In this document: in pieces, positions 5,782-7,223 of the stretch
Numbering within the stretch: the stretch's first letter is position 1
How the letters are laid out: every line of letters begins with the position of its first letter
Assembly: GCA_964468125.1 (NCBI GenBank)
Contig: CAYXVF010000177.1
Location: 1 to 7,223 of the forward strand
DNA: 7,223 bases
Source: CAYXVF01 sp964468125
Lineage (GTDB): Bacteria > Myxococcota > XYA12-FULL-58-9 > CAYXVF01
Reading direction: 5' to 3'
Translations under genes and position numbers: made by a program
The notes under the pieces: model-generated
What the model was told of the DNA's origin: nothing
Databases searched by the model: none
What the model saw: only the letters and a program-made list of their open reading frames with translations

Positions 5782-7055
5782 TGCTGCGTTCGCGCACGTT
5801 CCCAGGCTGCGCCGCGGGCGGGACCGATTTCCAGGGAAGCAATGGCCCGGTGTAGCTCTACGCCGCCGTCCCGAAGACGCAGAAGCGCTGCGAGCTGAAT
5901 CGCAGCTGCTGGGTCGATGGGACCGGTGCTCCGGCCGAAGGCCTGCCAGTATTCCGGCTCCTCGTTCTGCGACGTGACGCGAAGAATCCAGGCGAGCTCG
6001 GAGGGTGTGAGCTCCGGGTGAATCGCGAGGCACTTTGCGGCCGCATTCGTGACCGCGGCCGCAGCCATCGAGGTGCCGGAAGCGCGGGAGAATTCCTCCG
6101 CTCCCACTCGACCGAGGACCCGCTCCCCTGGGGCTACGAGATCGACGTGCTCGCTGCTTCGGTTGGAAAAGCCCGCGAGCCAATCACCGTCGCTCGCAGC
6201 AACGACGACGAGATTCGGGAGGCGAATCGCCGCGAGCTCGTTTTCTGGGCTCAGGCTTCCGCTGCCGAGAATCTCCGAGCGGTTTCCTGCGCTCTTGACG
6301 AAGAGGACCTCTGGGAACTCCTCGATCAGCGCTCGCACCGCCAGGACCCGTTCGGGCCCCTGCACGTTGGCGCTGACGTTGATCACCCGGGCACCGTTTT
6401 CGACGCTGTAGCGGAGCGCAGCAACGATCTCCGAGGTGCGCGTCGTGGTGCTGATGCCGAAGGCGCGAGTTGAGATCGCCTCGAGGAGTGGCGAGCCTGC
6501 GACCGCACGGGCGCGCACGTGGTTCCCGTGGCGCGCAAAGGCAGGATAGGGGGCATCGAGGTTGGCCTCGTCGGACTTGAAGTCCCATCCGTTGACGTCG
6601 TCGATCCATCCGTTGCCGTCGTCGTCGACGCCAGGCTCGCCCTCCGCTTCCGCAGCATTTGTCCAGAGCGTGCTGCTCGGATCGTCGCTGAAGCCGAGGT
6701 CGACGATCCCGACCCGAACCGGACGCATCGGTGACCCCGCTCGCCGAAGGAGGCGCTCGAGGAGAGCGTCGGGCTCGCTGACGTTGTCTTTGACAAGGCG
6801 CATGCGGTTCTGCTCGCGCACCGGTGACGGGGCGAGGGGATAGCCAAAGCGCTCTTCGAGCAGGGCCCGAGCCCCCGCCCGCGCGCTCGGATCGAAACGC
6901 ACGGACGGATCCGCCATGAGGTCGAGCAGACGCCGGGACGTGGGTGATGCCCGCGCCGGAAGCTCCCGGAGCTCCGGCGCGAGCAGATCACGCCATTCTC
7001 GGGCGGAAATGCGCCCGTCCGCGGCGACGCGCTCGAGAACGAGCGCCGCTGCCAT
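5775..7055 (-). CDS. Subtilisin-like serine protease (peptidase S8), no signal peptide
   Basis: A 426-residue protease of the S8 (subtilase) family that cleaves peptide bonds with an Asp-His-Ser triad. Asp119 sits in VGIVDLGFS (115-123), His176 in RHGNHV (175-180), Asn258 of the oxyanion hole in SAGN (255-258), and Ser329 in SGTSMAA (326-332). DDDGNGWIDDVNGWDF (144-159) is the acidic loop usual in one bacterial subtilase branch. The His motif reads HGNHV where HGTHV is usual. Residues 1-110 precede the catalytic domain and are charged and helical; ADGRISAREW (12-21) looks a little like a Ca-binding or TerB-type turn. No signal peptide is seen, so it is cytoplasmic or exported another way. The start at 7055 is bounded by an in-frame TAA directly upstream and has GGAGA five bases before it. 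The triad is complete, so it is probably active. Confidence 0.93.
   Translation of the reverse strand: MAAALVLERVAADGRISAREWRDLLAPELRELPARASPTSRRLLDLMADPSVRFDPSARAGARALLEERFGYPLAPSPVREQNRMRLVKDNVSEPDALLERLLRRAGSPMRPVRVGIVDLGFSDDPSSTLWTNAAEAEGEPGVDDDGNGWIDDVNGWDFKSDEANLDAPYPAFARHGNHVRARAVAGSPLLEAISTRAFGISTTTRTSEIVAALRYSVENGARVINVSANVQGPERVLAVRALIEEFPEVLFVKSAGNRSEILGSGSLSPENELAAIRLPNLVVVAASDGDWLAGFSNRSSEHVDLVAPGERVLGRVGAEEFSRASGTSMAAAAVTNAAAKCLAIHPELTPSELAWILRVTSQNEEPEYWQAFGRSTGPIDPAAAIQLAALLRLRDGGVELHRAIASLEIGPARGAAWERARTQHA
6585..6624 (-). repeat. Imperfect 21-bp tandem duplication within the protease gene
   Basis: Two 19-base stretches (6585-6603 and 6606-6624) agree at 18 positions with a 21-bp period. 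They encode the two halves of the acidic loop, DDDGNGW and IDDVNGW. The protein-level resemblance is partly family-typical, so this may be old duplication or shared codon choice. Confidence 0.7.
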
Positions 7056-7070
7056 TTACATCTCCATGCC

Positions 7071-7110
7071 GACGCACCACGACCCTCAATGGCCGACCCG
7101 TTCGTGCGTC
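7071..7110 (-). promoter_or_regulatory. Inverted repeat in the protease 5' leader
   Basis: GACGCAC (7071-7077) and GTGCGTC (7104-7110) are exact inverted 7-mers with 26 bases between. If the transcript starts upstream they would form a stem ending a few bases before the GGAGA ribosome site, and could limit its access. The loop also holds two GACCC copies 14 bases apart. A 7-mer with a long loop could occur by chance. Confidence 0.3.
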
Positions 7111-7161
7111 AAAGGTTCTGATAGAGGGATTCGGGTCCGCGCATGCCCAACGCGTTCCCGC

Positions 7162-7179
7162 AACCTGTGGGTACAGGTT
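7162..7179. promoter_or_regulatory. Perfect 18-bp inverted repeat upstream of the protease, candidate operator
   Basis: AACCTGT and ACAGGTT (7-bp arms) flank a GGGT spacer, about 107 bases upstream of the protease start. No T-run follows on either strand, so a protein-binding operator fits better than an intrinsic terminator. The inner arms ACCTGT/ACAGGT are those of the Vibrio fischeri lux box, but the spacer is 4 bases instead of 8. The first base of the repeat on the minus strand is the last base of a TGA that closes a 14-codon open stretch reaching the window edge, so it could also sit at the end of an upstream gene. Confidence 0.45.
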
Positions 7180-7223
7180 CAGTTATCGAATTCCCGGGCT
7201 CCCCGTTGCGTAGAAATTCCCAT

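Noticed and set aside
5144..5977. 277-codon plus-strand frame over the membrane protein gene
   Set aside because: It is Arg-rich and out of frame with the gene that has the strong Shine-Dalgarno and clear membrane segments.
6966..6977. 12-bp palindrome CCGGAGCTCCGG
   Set aside because: It lies within the protease gene, where repeated Glu-Leu-Arg/Pro codons produce it, so it needs no regulatory explanation.
7179..7223. 14-codon minus-strand open stretch ending in TGA at 7181-7179
   Set aside because: It is too short and cut by the window edge. It may be a gene tail but cannot be supported.

Overview
The window is GC-rich and gene-dense. It carries seven complete protein-coding genes and perhaps the tail of an eighth at the left edge. 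I see no tRNA, rRNA, CRISPR array, transposase or phage gene. GC-rich codon use, a PilZ-domain protein, a divergent GT5 glucan synthase and a subtilase of the DDDGNG/DDVNGWDF type would fit a deltaproteobacterial or myxobacterial-type genome. That placement is inference from gene content only.

Layout, left to right. Positions 1-60 are a (GAC)17 microsatellite that reads on the plus strand as a poly-aspartate protein tail ending in TGA. After a short non-coding gap comes a plus-strand GT5 glycogen/starch synthase-like glycosyltransferase (208-1695). It has a GTG start without a Shine-Dalgarno and may be coupled to a tiny upstream reading frame. Convergent to it is a minus-strand protein with two degenerate PilZ-like domains (1724-2386). 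A 56-bp divergent region separates this from a plus-strand two-gene operon: a Nudix hydrolase with half a zinc ribbon (2443-3009) and, five bases later, an Nfu-type iron-sulfur cluster carrier with a long N-terminal extension (3015-3839). The stop of the Nfu gene overlaps the stop of a convergent CPA1 Na+/H+ antiporter (3836-5107, minus). Divergent from the antiporter is a small multi-pass membrane protein with a good Shine-Dalgarno and a plausible sigma-70 promoter (5199-5765, plus). Its stop nearly abuts that of a minus-strand S8 subtilisin-like protease without a signal peptide (5775-7055). The last 168 bases are the upstream region of the protease and hold a perfect 18-bp inverted repeat.

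The genes look like housekeeping and stress functions (polysaccharide synthesis, second-messenger sensing, nucleotide clean-up, Fe-S delivery, ion homeostasis, proteolysis) and not one pathway. Only the Nudix and Nfu genes form a clear operon. Genes otherwise alternate in strand and meet tail-to-tail with gaps of -4 to 28 bases. I found no clear new multi-gene system. The best leads are the GT5 start-site arrangement, its altered active-site motifs, the Nfu N-terminal domain, the missing zinc-ribbon half, the signal-less protease, and the inverted repeat near the right edge.
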